Shown here: positions 1 to 4,993 of the stretch, piece after piece
Position numbering within the stretch: position 1 is the stretch's first letter
Layout of the letters: every line of letters begins with the position of its first letter
Source of the DNA: Nitrosotalea sp.
GTDB lineage: Archaea; Thermoproteota; Nitrososphaeria; Nitrososphaerales; Nitrosopumilaceae
DNA: 7,415 nucleotides
Reading direction: 5' to 3'
Assembly: GCA_022545805.1 (NCBI GenBank)
Contig: JAKEIJ010000045.1
Location: 1-7,415 of the forward strand
Made by a program: the position numbers and the translations under genes
Notes under the pieces: generated by a model
The model's input: only the letters and a program-made list of their open reading frames with translations
Databases searched by the model: none
What the model was told of the DNA's origin: nothing

Positions 1-569
1 CTGGTTTCCTAGAAACACAAGCATTCCAGAACACCAACATTGCAACTGCGGTTGCAGCAATATGGTGGATGTTCCTTAGTTGGGCACATACCGGAAAGAC
101 TAGTGCCATCGGTGCAGTCAACGGAGCCGTTGCTGGACTTGTAGCAATTACGCCAGCTTCTGGTTTCATTGGAACGTGGGCATCAATAATAGTAGGATTT
201 GCATGTGCAACAATATGCTTCTACTGTGTACTGATCAAGAATAGGGCAAGAATAGATGATGCTCTAGATACTTGGGGTGTACACGGAATGGGTGGTGTTG
301 TAGGTGCATTGCTTACAGGTGCATTCAGTGAAGTCAGAATCAATCCATATGGACACAATGGTCTCTTCTTTGGAAACCCAATGCAGTTTGTAATTAACAG
401 CATGGGAGCAGGATTTGGTGCAGCTTGGTCATTTGGCCTAACTTACATCATTTGGAGAATCCAAGATGCAATTTGGCCAGGTGGTGTTAGAGTCACACCA
501 AAAGAAGAAGAAATAGGATTGGACATATCTCAAGTAGGCGAAAGAGCATACTCTGGATTTGCAGAGTAA
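1..569 (+). CDS. amt: Ammonium transporter Amt (C-terminal part, 5' end outside window)
   Basis: The reading frame is open from base 3 to the TAA at 567-569 (188 residues), so this is the end of a gene that begins upstream of the window. The family (Amt/Mep/Rh) forms trimeric membrane channels that import ammonium/ammonia. Visible hallmarks are the segment resembling GKxSAIGAVNGAVAGLVAITPA, then DDALDTWGVHGMGG, whose His (codon 282-284) corresponds to the second histidine of the twin-His pair lining the Amt pore. At least four hydrophobic segments follow one another. The cytoplasmic tail has the conserved GLDISQVGERAY-type motif, which in other Amt proteins couples the subunits and contacts GlnK/PII regulators. 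The first pore histidine must lie in the missing part. It lies about 1.7 kb from the amo genes, which suits ammonia supply to AMO. Family identity is very secure; which Amt paralogue this is cannot be told. Confidence 0.96.
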   Translation, partial: GFLETQAFQNTNIATAVAAIWWMFLSWAHTGKTSAIGAVNGAVAGLVAITPASGFIGTWASIIVGFACATICFYCVLIKNRARIDDALDTWGVHGMGGVVGALLTGAFSEVRINPYGHNGLFFGNPMQFVINSMGAGFGAAWSFGLTYIIWRIQDAIWPGGVRVTPKEEEIGLDISQVGERAYSGFAE

Positions 570-571
570 AA

Positions 572-638
572 ACATTCCCATCTTTTTCATTTTTATATTT
601 TGTACCACCCAACTGTTGGTTGGTAATTGGTTTTTTTT
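572..638 (+). terminator. T-rich terminator region after amt, with a hairpin plus T8
   Basis: Directly after the amt stop there is a pyrimidine-rich stretch (TCTTTTTCATTTTTATATTTT, about 580-600). A second element follows: an imperfect hairpin with arms 604-612 and 616-624 (one C-T mismatch, 3-nt loop) and a run of eight Ts at 631-638. Archaeal termination usually needs only T-tracts, so the hairpin may be incidental. Confidence 0.55.
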
Positions 639-653
639 AAAATTGAGAAACGG

Positions 654-663
654 TAAATAATAT
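654..663 (+). promoter_or_regulatory. Probable TATA box for the 68-aa membrane protein
   Basis: TAAATAATAT is centred about 28 nt upstream of the ATG at 686. In archaea that places the transcription start at or just before the start codon, giving a leaderless mRNA. Confidence 0.5.
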
Positions 664-685
664 GTGGATTTACCAGATTTTGTAA

Positions 686-892
686 ATGGCTGACAGATGG
701 CTAGTTTTTGTTGCATTGGAATTTGTAAGTGCAATCATAGGATTTGCTTTTTGGGCATTTGTTGATCACCATTTCATATTCTTGTTAGTAGGAGGGTTCT
801 TCTTCACACTTGGTACATTTGGAGCTACCCGTTGGGGATTTGATAGGTGGAGAGGAAAGAACAAGCCAAGAAAACGTGAAAAACGACAATGA
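686..892 (+). CDS. Small two-helix membrane protein of unknown function (68 aa)
   Basis: I do not recognise this protein. It has two hydrophobic segments (about residues 5-25 and 30-47), joined by a short Asp-His-His containing turn, and a strongly basic C-terminal tail (KNKPRKREKRQ-type, last about 14 residues). The positive-inside rule predicts both the N-terminus and the tail in the cytoplasm. The ATG start is supported by a TATA-like box about 28 nt upstream and by a palindromic terminator right after the stop. It sits between amt and a surface-protein gene, 1.3 kb from amoB. AMO complexes of ammonia-oxidising archaea are reported to contain small extra membrane subunits (AmoX, AmoY, AmoZ), and a relation is possible but unproven. 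That the gene is real is likely; its function is unknown. Confidence 0.7.
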   Translation: MADRWLVFVALEFVSAIIGFAFWAFVDHHFIFLLVGGFFFTLGTFGATRWGFDRWRGKNKPRKREKRQ

Positions 893-895
893 CTT

Positions 896-915
896 TTTTG
901 ATATCAAAATTTTTT
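896..915 (+). terminator. Palindromic terminator (TTTTGATATCAAAA + T6)
   Basis: A perfect 14-base palindrome at 896-909 is followed directly by six Ts (910-915), only 4 nt after the stop of the 68-aa gene. It resembles an intrinsic terminator, though the stem is AT-rich and weak. Confidence 0.6.
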
Positions 916-934
916 GTCTCTTGTTAATGGTATC

Positions 935-942
935 TTTATATC
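935..942 (+). promoter_or_regulatory. Probable TATA box for the LamG-like protein gene
   Basis: TTTATATC is centred about 37 nt before the TTG at 975. Transcription would begin near 964, leaving a leader of roughly 11 nt. No Shine-Dalgarno sequence is visible. Confidence 0.5.
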
Positions 943-974
943 AATCACAATTTGCACACTACCTGTAGATATTT

Positions 975-1661
975 TTGTCATCCCAAAAACCAAGGTTTAG
1001 CAAGAAAAAACGTCTTGCAGTATTTGCTGTAATTACAATAATTGGAGTATCTTTTGCATATTATAATTCGCAAGTCAATTCTGGATATCATAATGCAAAG
1101 ATGTGGAACTTTGATTCGTATCAAAACGGAACAGTTCCTAAGGAGTTTGCTGGATTGTCAACAGACCAACAATCTTCTTGGATAATAAAATCCGATTCCA
1201 GTGCAGTCTCAAAACCAAATGTATTGGAAAAAATATCAACCAATGGCACTGATGACTATCATCTACAAATAATTCCTGATTCCCCATCCATTGATACTGA
1301 AAATGTTACAATGAAGTTCAAGATTGTATCAGGGGAAAGTGCGAAGTCTGCAGGCATGATTCTAAGGTTCATTGACCAAAAGCATTACTTTGTCTTGATG
1401 GCAGACTCTGCACAAAACAGGCTCTCATTATGTAAGAATACACCAGAGTTTTTGATATGCAATTATGACAAGCCAGTAACCATAGCGCCTGGAGAATGGC
1501 ATACGATGGAGGCACTTGTTTCATCACAAGGAATAGCTGGGTATCTTGATGGCCAACTCATCATAAGGGCAAACGACCACAACTATCTATCTGGAGCCGA
1601 TGGAATGTGGACCAAGAAAGACACTGTTGCATTCTTTGATGATTTTAAAATTGAATATTAG
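975..1661 (+). CDS. Membrane-anchored protein with LamG/concanavalin-like (jelly-roll) domain
   Basis: The N-terminus is basic (residues 7-13) and is followed by one hydrophobic helix (about 14-30), so the rest should lie outside the cell as an anchored or secreted domain. Residues about 45-228 have the pattern of a concanavalin A-like/LamG-type beta sandwich (DUF1080-like). WNFDSYQNGTVP opens it; a central strand pair includes AGMILRFIDQKHYFVLMAD; GEWHTMEALVSSQGIAGYLDG follows; and FFDDFKIEY is the typical closing strand. Two cysteines (153 and 162) could form a disulfide. The start is TTG: an in-frame stop lies 9 nt upstream, and no in-frame ATG occurs before Met43, which is beyond the membrane helix. 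Such domains commonly bind carbohydrate or surface polymers; the actual ligand is unknown, and I see no basis to assign a catalytic activity. Confidence 0.75.
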   Translation: MSSQKPRFSKKKRLAVFAVITIIGVSFAYYNSQVNSGYHNAKMWNFDSYQNGTVPKEFAGLSTDQQSSWIIKSDSSAVSKPNVLEKISTNGTDDYHLQIIPDSPSIDTENVTMKFKIVSGESAKSAGMILRFIDQKHYFVLMADSAQNRLSLCKNTPEFLICNYDKPVTIAPGEWHTMEALVSSQGIAGYLDGQLIIRANDHNYLSGADGMWTKKDTVAFFDDFKIEY

Positions 1662-1728
1662 TTTTACATGAATCTGTAGTTACGAAAACTCCTTCGAAAC
1701 AACTGACATGAAGGGAATTAAGATTGAA

Positions 1729-1796
1729 GGAGGTAAAAAATGGATTACGTAATCTTACTTTTCTCTACAAAAGTAACTTTACCCGATGATTTTTGA
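1729..1796 (+). other. Shine-Dalgarno-led tiny ORF (18 codons) with internal hairpin
   Basis: GGAGGT (1729-1734) lies 5 nt before an ATG at 1740, an ideal ribosome-binding layout in a window where other starts lack one. The ORF ends at TGA 1794-1796 and would encode an 18-residue peptide beginning MDYVILLF. An overlapping second mini-ORF (ATG 1708, 14 residues, stop 1750-1752) uses another frame. The tiny ORF contains a perfect 8-bp inverted repeat (1755-1776). It could be a real small peptide, a leader peptide, the remnant of a lost gene, or chance. Confidence 0.3.
1755..1776. repeat. Perfect 8-bp inverted repeat, 6-nt loop
   Basis: TTACTTTT (1755-1762) pairs with AAAAGTAA (1769-1776) around the loop CTCTAC. 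It lies between the LamG-like gene and the three-helix membrane protein gene. It could be an RNA hairpin or a protein-binding palindrome. The stem is AT-rich and no clear T-run follows, so it is not a convincing terminator. Confidence 0.5.
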
Positions 1797-1891
1797 TAAT
1801 GGGTAGATCTGACATAGACTTGAAAGTATAGAAAATAGAAATCTTTTTTACTTGAAAACCGAGCTTGCAAACAAACTCCAGTTATGACTTT

Positions 1892-2170
1892 ATGACACAA
1901 AACAACAATGACGAAAAATTTCTCAAGATTCAACTCATACTTGCAGTAATACCAACAATTGTAACTCAACTAATTGCATTCTATAGGATACGAAAGCTAA
2001 TTTATGGAATAATTATTGAAGTCATAATATTTTTTATAGACTTGGTAATTCAAATGAGTATCTCGTGGCCATTTGGAATGATAATCGTGCTTCCAATATC
2101 TATTCTAGTTCCACTTTACTATATACGAAAATGGACTTTGGAATTTAACAAAGCCAGACATCAGTTCTGA
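1892..2170 (+). CDS. Small three-helix membrane protein of unknown function (92 aa)
   Basis: The protein begins with a polar stretch (MTQNNNDEKF) and has three hydrophobic helices, at about residues 12-30, 37-56 and 58-77. A basic loop (RIRK) lies between the first two and a charged C-terminus follows (RKWTLEFNKARHQF). I chose the ATG at 1892; an in-frame TTG at 1865 would add nine residues (total 101) and is an alternative. No convincing TATA box or Shine-Dalgarno sequence decides between them. The gene converges on amoB, with 60 nt between the stop codons. I do not recognise a family. Its proximity to amo makes an accessory membrane role imaginable, but low-complexity hydrophobic sequence gives no functional evidence. 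Confidence 0.6.
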   Translation: MTQNNNDEKFLKIQLILAVIPTIVTQLIAFYRIRKLIYGIIIEVIIFFIDLVIQMSISWPFGMIIVLPISILVPLYYIRKWTLEFNKARHQF

Positions 2171-2174
2171 ATTT

Positions 2175-2220
2175 TAGAAAATAGTTTCTACTAGATTACA
2201 CTTAAAATGAAAAGAGAGGG
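2175..2220. terminator. Convergent terminator region between the 92-aa gene and amoB
   Basis: A perfect 6-bp inverted repeat (TAGAAA 2175-2180, TTTCTA 2185-2190, 4-nt loop) lies just after the plus-strand gene. Bases 2201-2220, read on the minus strand, give the pyrimidine-rich CCCTCTCTTTTCATTTTAAG, which can end amoB transcription. The assignment rests on position and composition. Confidence 0.4.
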
Positions 2221-2230
2221 GGTGATTGTT

Positions 2231-2797
2231 TTAAATCACTTGCCAAGGTCTTGTTGCGAATGTAACCGCATATCCTACTCCAATGACTATCGATTGATAG
2301 ATGACGTTTGCATATGGAATTGGTTTTACGATTGGATCGCCTGTTACCACGACTGTTTGTCCTGGACCTAGACCTGGACCGATGCTTGCTACGTTAAGCT
2401 GCGTGTGCATGTGATATACTGCTGGTTCAAGTGCCTTTATGGTCAACTTGTATGGGATCACAGAGTTTGCTGGTATTGTAATTACGTTACCAGGTGGATC
2501 TCTTGCGACAATCTCCCATCTGTTACCAGCGTTGGATGAGTCACCGTAAACTGTGTACCAGCCTCGCAAGTCTCTGTTTACAAGACTTACAAATTTACCA
2601 GATACTGTTAGAGTGTCTCCTGTGTGAACAGATTGTTTTGACCAAGTCTCACCATCTATTCTGACGAAACGACTCTGTAACTGTGCCTGGACACCATGTG
2701 CCTCAGCATGTTGGAACATTTGTGCTAATGATGGTCCAACTGCTCCAAGTGCTACTATCACACCTATTGCAGCCACAATAAACTTCTTATCGACCAT
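2231..2797 (-). CDS. amoB: Ammonia monooxygenase subunit B (archaeal, short form)
   Basis: AmoB is the soluble-domain subunit of the copper membrane monooxygenase that oxidises ammonia to hydroxylamine; it faces the outside of the membrane. The 188-residue length is normal for archaeal AmoB and about half of bacterial AmoB/PmoB, which have a second cupredoxin domain. Residues 5-33 form a signal/membrane segment ending AEA, so cleavage would expose His34-Gly35 as the mature N-terminus. His34 and the pair His129/His131 (YHMHTQL) match the three-histidine copper site known from PmoB (His33, His137, His139). A cupredoxin-like beta domain spans about 40-155, with the GPGLGPGQTVVVTGDP loop near its end. 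A C-terminal membrane helix follows at about 163-182. The gene is divergent from amoC and has its own TATA box. Identity is essentially certain. Confidence 0.97.
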   Translation of the reverse strand: MVDKKFIVAAIGVIVALGAVGPSLAQMFQHAEAHGVQAQLQSRFVRIDGETWSKQSVHTGDTLTVSGKFVSLVNRDLRGWYTVYGDSSNAGNRWEIVARDPPGNVITIPANSVIPYKLTIKALEPAVYHMHTQLNVASIGPGLGPGQTVVVTGDPIVKPIPYANVIYQSIVIGVGYAVTFATRPWQVI

Positions 2798-2830
2798 ATC
2801 GCTTAACTAAACCAACTGAGAAACTACAAC

Positions 2831-2842
2831 GATATATATTTT
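2831..2842 (-). promoter_or_regulatory. TATA box of amoB
   Basis: Read on the minus strand, AAAATATATATC is centred about 39 nt before the amoB ATG. Transcription would start near 2810, leaving a leader of about 12 nt without a Shine-Dalgarno motif. Confidence 0.6.
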
Positions 2843-2860
2843 GCCCCATCAGATTCCGCC

Positions 2861-2902
2861 TAATGATTGACATTATGATATACATCCATGTTAATCATGG
2901 AT
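2861..2902. promoter_or_regulatory. Pair of inverted repeats in the amoB/amoC divergent region (candidate operators)
   Basis: TAATG (2861-2865) and CATTA (2871-2875) form a perfect repeat around 5 nt. Immediately downstream, ATCCATG (2884-2890) and CATGGAT (2896-2902) form a longer perfect 7-bp repeat, again around 5 nt. They lie 19 nt and 42 nt beyond the amoB TATA box, well placed for a dimeric regulator. The rest of the gap (2903-3022) is extremely AT-rich with several TATA-like strings; I see no gene in it. Confidence 0.4.
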
Positions 2903-3022
2903 TCTACCCCTTTTAGCATCATATTATTATGTAATTGTATATTGGTTTTACTTAATACCCATATAATTTTAGGCTATATATTGTAAAAATTATAATTTAT
3001 TTTATAGAAATCATAACTCATC

Positions 3023-3031
3023 TTTTAAATA
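3023..3031 (+). promoter_or_regulatory. TATA box of amoC
   Basis: TTTTAAATA, close to the archaeal box A consensus, is centred 27 nt before the amoC ATG. This predicts a leaderless or nearly leaderless transcript. Confidence 0.65.
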
Positions 3032-3053
3032 ACTGTGAATCATTCCACACTTC

Positions 3054-3617
3054 ATGGCACAAATGCCGACATTAATTCCAAAAGAAGTCGAAATCCAGAG
3101 ACTGAAAAAGATCTGGCTTATCGTCATCGCATTGGGATCAATCGCTGCATCAGTAGAGGTCGATAACTTCGTAGACGGATCTTTACACCAGACATCAATC
3201 AGAGATAGTGCCTTCACACCAGCACACTGGTGGTTATACAGCCACTTCATTGCTCTTCCATTAGGATGGGGAATGGTAGCTGTCTATGACAGAAAGGTAC
3301 CAATTCTGAGAGGTCCAAACAACTCAATGAACACCGGTCTCAAGATGACCATCCTTGGTTACTTGGCAACCATGTTCACAATAGGTGTCAATGAGATGTG
3401 GCACTTCTGGTATGTAGAGGAGATCTTCGCAGTTCCAAACCACTGGATGTTCAACATGGGTGTCGTAGTTGCTTTCATGGGCGCACTTGCCTATGTAGTA
3501 AGAGTATATGCACGACTCGTCGAACTTGGAGCAGAAACACCAGGTGAGAACCCATACATTGCAGAAATGTACAAGATGGCCCTCGAAGGCAAATTGTACA
3601 GTAGATCAATCCCATAA
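3054..3617 (+). CDS. amoC: Ammonia monooxygenase subunit C
   Basis: AmoC is an integral membrane subunit of AMO. At 187 residues it has the normal archaeal length and is shorter than bacterial AmoC. Two metal-site motifs are visible. The first is Asp41-x3-His45-x12-His58, in a segment reading DGSLHQTSIRDSAFTPAHWW, with the same spacing as the PmoC CuC site. The second is Asn113-x3-His117-x12-His130 (NEMWHFWYVEEIFAVPNH), which resembles the Asn/His/His CuD site described for PmoC but is one residue shorter between the histidines. Hydrophobic helices lie at about 18-37, 58-78, 97-112 and 131-153. The ATG is fixed by the TATA box 27 nt upstream. A GC hairpin with T-run follows the stop, so it is probably transcribed separately from amoX. 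Confidence 0.97.
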   Translation: MAQMPTLIPKEVEIQRLKKIWLIVIALGSIAASVEVDNFVDGSLHQTSIRDSAFTPAHWWLYSHFIALPLGWGMVAVYDRKVPILRGPNNSMNTGLKMTILGYLATMFTIGVNEMWHFWYVEEIFAVPNHWMFNMGVVVAFMGALAYVVRVYARLVELGAETPGENPYIAEMYKMALEGKLYSRSIP

Positions 3618-3619
3618 AC

Positions 3620-3650
3620 GCGCAAAAGCGCTTTTTTCTTATTTTTCTCC
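3620..3650 (+). terminator. Hairpin plus T-run terminator of amoC
   Basis: GCGC (3620-3623), AAAA loop, GCGC (3628-3631), then six Ts (3632-3637) and a further T-rich stretch to about 3648. It starts 2 nt after the stop codon. It is the most bacterial-looking terminator in the window. Confidence 0.7.
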
Positions 3651-3689
3651 GATCAACTTAACGTAGGTTGTATCTCATCTTAGGAAAAG

Positions 3690-3699
3690 ATTTAAAAAC
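3690..3699 (+). promoter_or_regulatory. TATA box of amoX
   Basis: ATTTAAAAAC is centred 27 nt before the ATG at 3722, the same distance as for amoC and amoA, so amoX has its own leaderless promoter. Confidence 0.6.
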
Positions 3700-3721
3700 A
3701 TACATCTGTCAATAAATCCAA

Positions 3722-4084
3722 ATGACCTTACCAAAAGGATTCGGTACAGGTGGCGGAGCTTCCAGTTCCGACGTCAGTAAAATGATAGGCAAACGTGTAG
3801 AGGACATGGTTGGACTCATCACTGGTGCATTCGTTGCACTCTGGGCAGGAACATGGGGAGGAGTTGCCGTTGCAACTGTTTATTATCCATGGGCATATCC
3901 ACCGCCAAGCGCACACTTTGCGTTAACTGTACTTACAATCATAGAAGCTATTGGGTACTTGTTTAGTGTCAAAGTAGTGACCGAGGGTACCTCAAAAGCG
4001 AAGACATACAATGGTCTTATAGCTGGTGTGATCGCAGCAATTGCTATCGCAACACTTGTGACTGACTGTGTCTTCTTCGGATAG
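3722..4084 (+). CDS. amoX: AmoX, archaea-specific AMO subunit
   Basis: This 120-residue membrane protein sits between amoC and amoA, the conserved position of amoX in ammonia-oxidising archaea. Bacterial amo operons have no counterpart. Proteomics of native archaeal complexes has been reported to place AmoX in the AMO protomer. The N-terminus (residues 1-25) is polar, with a Gly-rich GTGGGASSS stretch. Three hydrophobic segments follow at about 28-53, 63-84 and 97-118, the first rich in small residues and Trp (ALWAGTWGGVAVATVYYPWAYPPP). One Cys lies near the C-terminus (116). No metal-binding motif is apparent, so a structural or assembly role is more likely than catalysis; that part is inference. 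Confidence 0.93.
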   Translation: MTLPKGFGTGGGASSSDVSKMIGKRVEDMVGLITGAFVALWAGTWGGVAVATVYYPWAYPPPSAHFALTVLTIIEAIGYLFSVKVVTEGTSKAKTYNGLIAGVIAAIAIATLVTDCVFFG

Positions 4085-4088
4085 GAAA

Positions 4089-4120
4089 ATTCCTTTTCAT
4101 CTTTTCTTTTATTATTCTTC
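4089..4120 (+). terminator. Pyrimidine-rich terminator of amoX
   Basis: Starting 5 nt after the stop is a run of T clusters (TTCCTTTTCATCTTTTCTTT and beyond, to 4120) without a hairpin, typical of archaeal T-tract termination. Confidence 0.5.
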
Positions 4121-4127
4121 GGTAGAG

Positions 4128-4146
4128 TTATCTCAAAATGAGATAA
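4128..4146. promoter_or_regulatory. Perfect 19-bp palindrome upstream of amoA (candidate operator)
   Basis: TTATCTCA (4128-4135) and TGAGATAA (4139-4146) are exact reverse complements around AAA. The centre lies about 49 bp upstream of the amoA TATA box, and the palindrome follows the amoX T-tract. Operator for a dimeric activator or repressor is the likeliest reading. The half-site TATCTCA occurs again upstream of amoX (3671-3677). Confidence 0.45.
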
Positions 4147-4181
4147 TGTTTATTTTCTGCTGATCTCGGACATCATAAAAT

Positions 4182-4189
4182 TTTATATA
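4182..4189 (+). promoter_or_regulatory. TATA box of amoA
   Basis: TTTATATA is centred about 27 nt before the amoA ATG and is the best box A match among the plus-strand amo genes. It predicts a leaderless mRNA. Confidence 0.7.
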
Positions 4190-4212
4190 CATCACTTCCC
4201 GCATACAAACCA

Positions 4213-4863
4213 ATGGTCTGGCTAAGACGATGTACTCACTACTTATTCATAGTAGTGGTAGCAGTCAACTCGACCTTGTTGACAATCAACGCAGGAGACT
4301 ACATCTTCTATACTGACTGGATGTGGACATCTTATGTGATATTTACTCTATCACAATCATTGATGCTCGCAGTCGGTGCAGCATACTACCTTACGTTCAC
4401 TGGTGTTCCAGGAACAGCAACATACTATGCACTAATAATGACAGTGTATACTTGGATTGCAAAAGGTGCGTGGTTCTCCTTAGGATATCCATACAGCTTC
4501 GTCGTTGTGCCAATGTGGATTCCATCGGCAATACTGATGGATTTGGCATATTGGGCAACAAAGAGAAACAAACACTCTTTGATCCTGATAGGCGGTGTAC
4601 TCTGTGGTATGTCAATGTCGTTGTTCAACATGATCAATCTAATCACAATAGATGATCCTCTTGAGACTGCTTTCAAATACCCAAGAACCACATTGCCTCC
4701 ATACATGACTCCAATAGAACCCCAAGTAGGAAAGTTCTATGATAGTCCCGTCGCGCTAGGTGCAGGTGCTAGTGCAGTTTTGACAGTAACGATGACTGCA
4801 TTGGGAACCAAACTTACAACATGGACATACAGATGGATGGCAGCTTGGTCTAAGTGGGATTAA
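4213..4863 (+). CDS. amoA: Ammonia monooxygenase subunit A
   Basis: AmoA is a multi-helix membrane subunit of AMO and the standard marker gene of ammonia oxidisers. The 216-residue length and the start MVWLRRCTHYLFIVVVAVNS are characteristic of the archaeal protein. So are GDYIFYTDW (28-36), the LTFTGVPGTATYYALIMTVY segment (60-79), KYPRTTLPPYMTPIEPQVGK (155-174) and the end TWTYRWMAAWSKWD (203-216). Six or so membrane segments are apparent. The sites of the common archaeal amoA primers are present: bases 4210-4229 (two mismatches to the usual forward primer) and 4825-4844 (one mismatch to the reverse primer), bracketing 635 bp. It has its own TATA box, an upstream palindrome and a T-rich end. 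Identity is certain. Confidence 0.98.
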   Translation: MVWLRRCTHYLFIVVVAVNSTLLTINAGDYIFYTDWMWTSYVIFTLSQSLMLAVGAAYYLTFTGVPGTATYYALIMTVYTWIAKGAWFSLGYPYSFVVVPMWIPSAILMDLAYWATKRNKHSLILIGGVLCGMSMSLFNMINLITIDDPLETAFKYPRTTLPPYMTPIEPQVGKFYDSPVALGAGASAVLTVTMTALGTKLTTWTYRWMAAWSKWD

Positions 4864-4890
4864 ATCCCTTCTCCTTTTACTTTTATTCTT
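4864..4890 (+). terminator. Pyrimidine-rich terminator of amoA
   Basis: ATCCCTTCTCCTTTTACTTT and the following TATTCTT directly follow the TAA; there is no hairpin. It resembles the T-rich ends of amoX and amoB. Confidence 0.5.
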
Positions 4891-4962
4891 GAACTTACTC
4901 TAAGCTATCTTGTCTTTTATTTTTGATTAAAAAAAGTTACACAACGTGTGATCTTTTCTTAT

Positions 4963-4984
4963 CTAATTAAACGAAATATAATTT
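4963..4984 (+). promoter_or_regulatory. AT-rich promoter candidate for the DNA methyltransferase
   Basis: Two TATA-like strings, CTAATTAAA (4963-4971) and AAATATAATT (4975-4984), precede the gene. The first sits 27 nt before the TTG at 4994 and would give a leaderless mRNA from that codon. A GATC, the possible target of the enzyme, lies at 4950-4953. Confidence 0.35.
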
Positions 4985-4993
4985 TCCAATTAG

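Noticed and set aside
221..734. Minus-strand ORFs (221-403 and 438-734) over the amt end
   Set aside because: They lie opposite the strongly supported amt frame, the second also spans its terminator, and neither has a recognisable domain.
1745..1969. Minus-strand 74-aa ORF
   Set aside because: Overlaps the three-helix protein gene antisense, has an odd composition with many Tyr/Phe/Cys and no promoter or domain signal.
2231..2797. amoB as a truncated pseudogene because it is half the bacterial length
   Set aside because: The short one-cupredoxin form is normal in archaea, all three copper-site histidines are present and the frame is intact.
2863..2916. 17-codon ORF in the amoB-amoC gap
   Set aside because: No ribosome site or leaderless promoter, and it coincides with the inverted repeats, which explain the sequence better.
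4323..4706. Alternative-frame ORFs inside amoA on both strands
   Set aside because: Shadows of a certain gene; the translations show no membrane or domain pattern.
4940..4950. CACA-ACG-TGTG mini palindrome upstream of the methyltransferase
   Set aside because: Only 4-bp arms; too short to stand out from chance.
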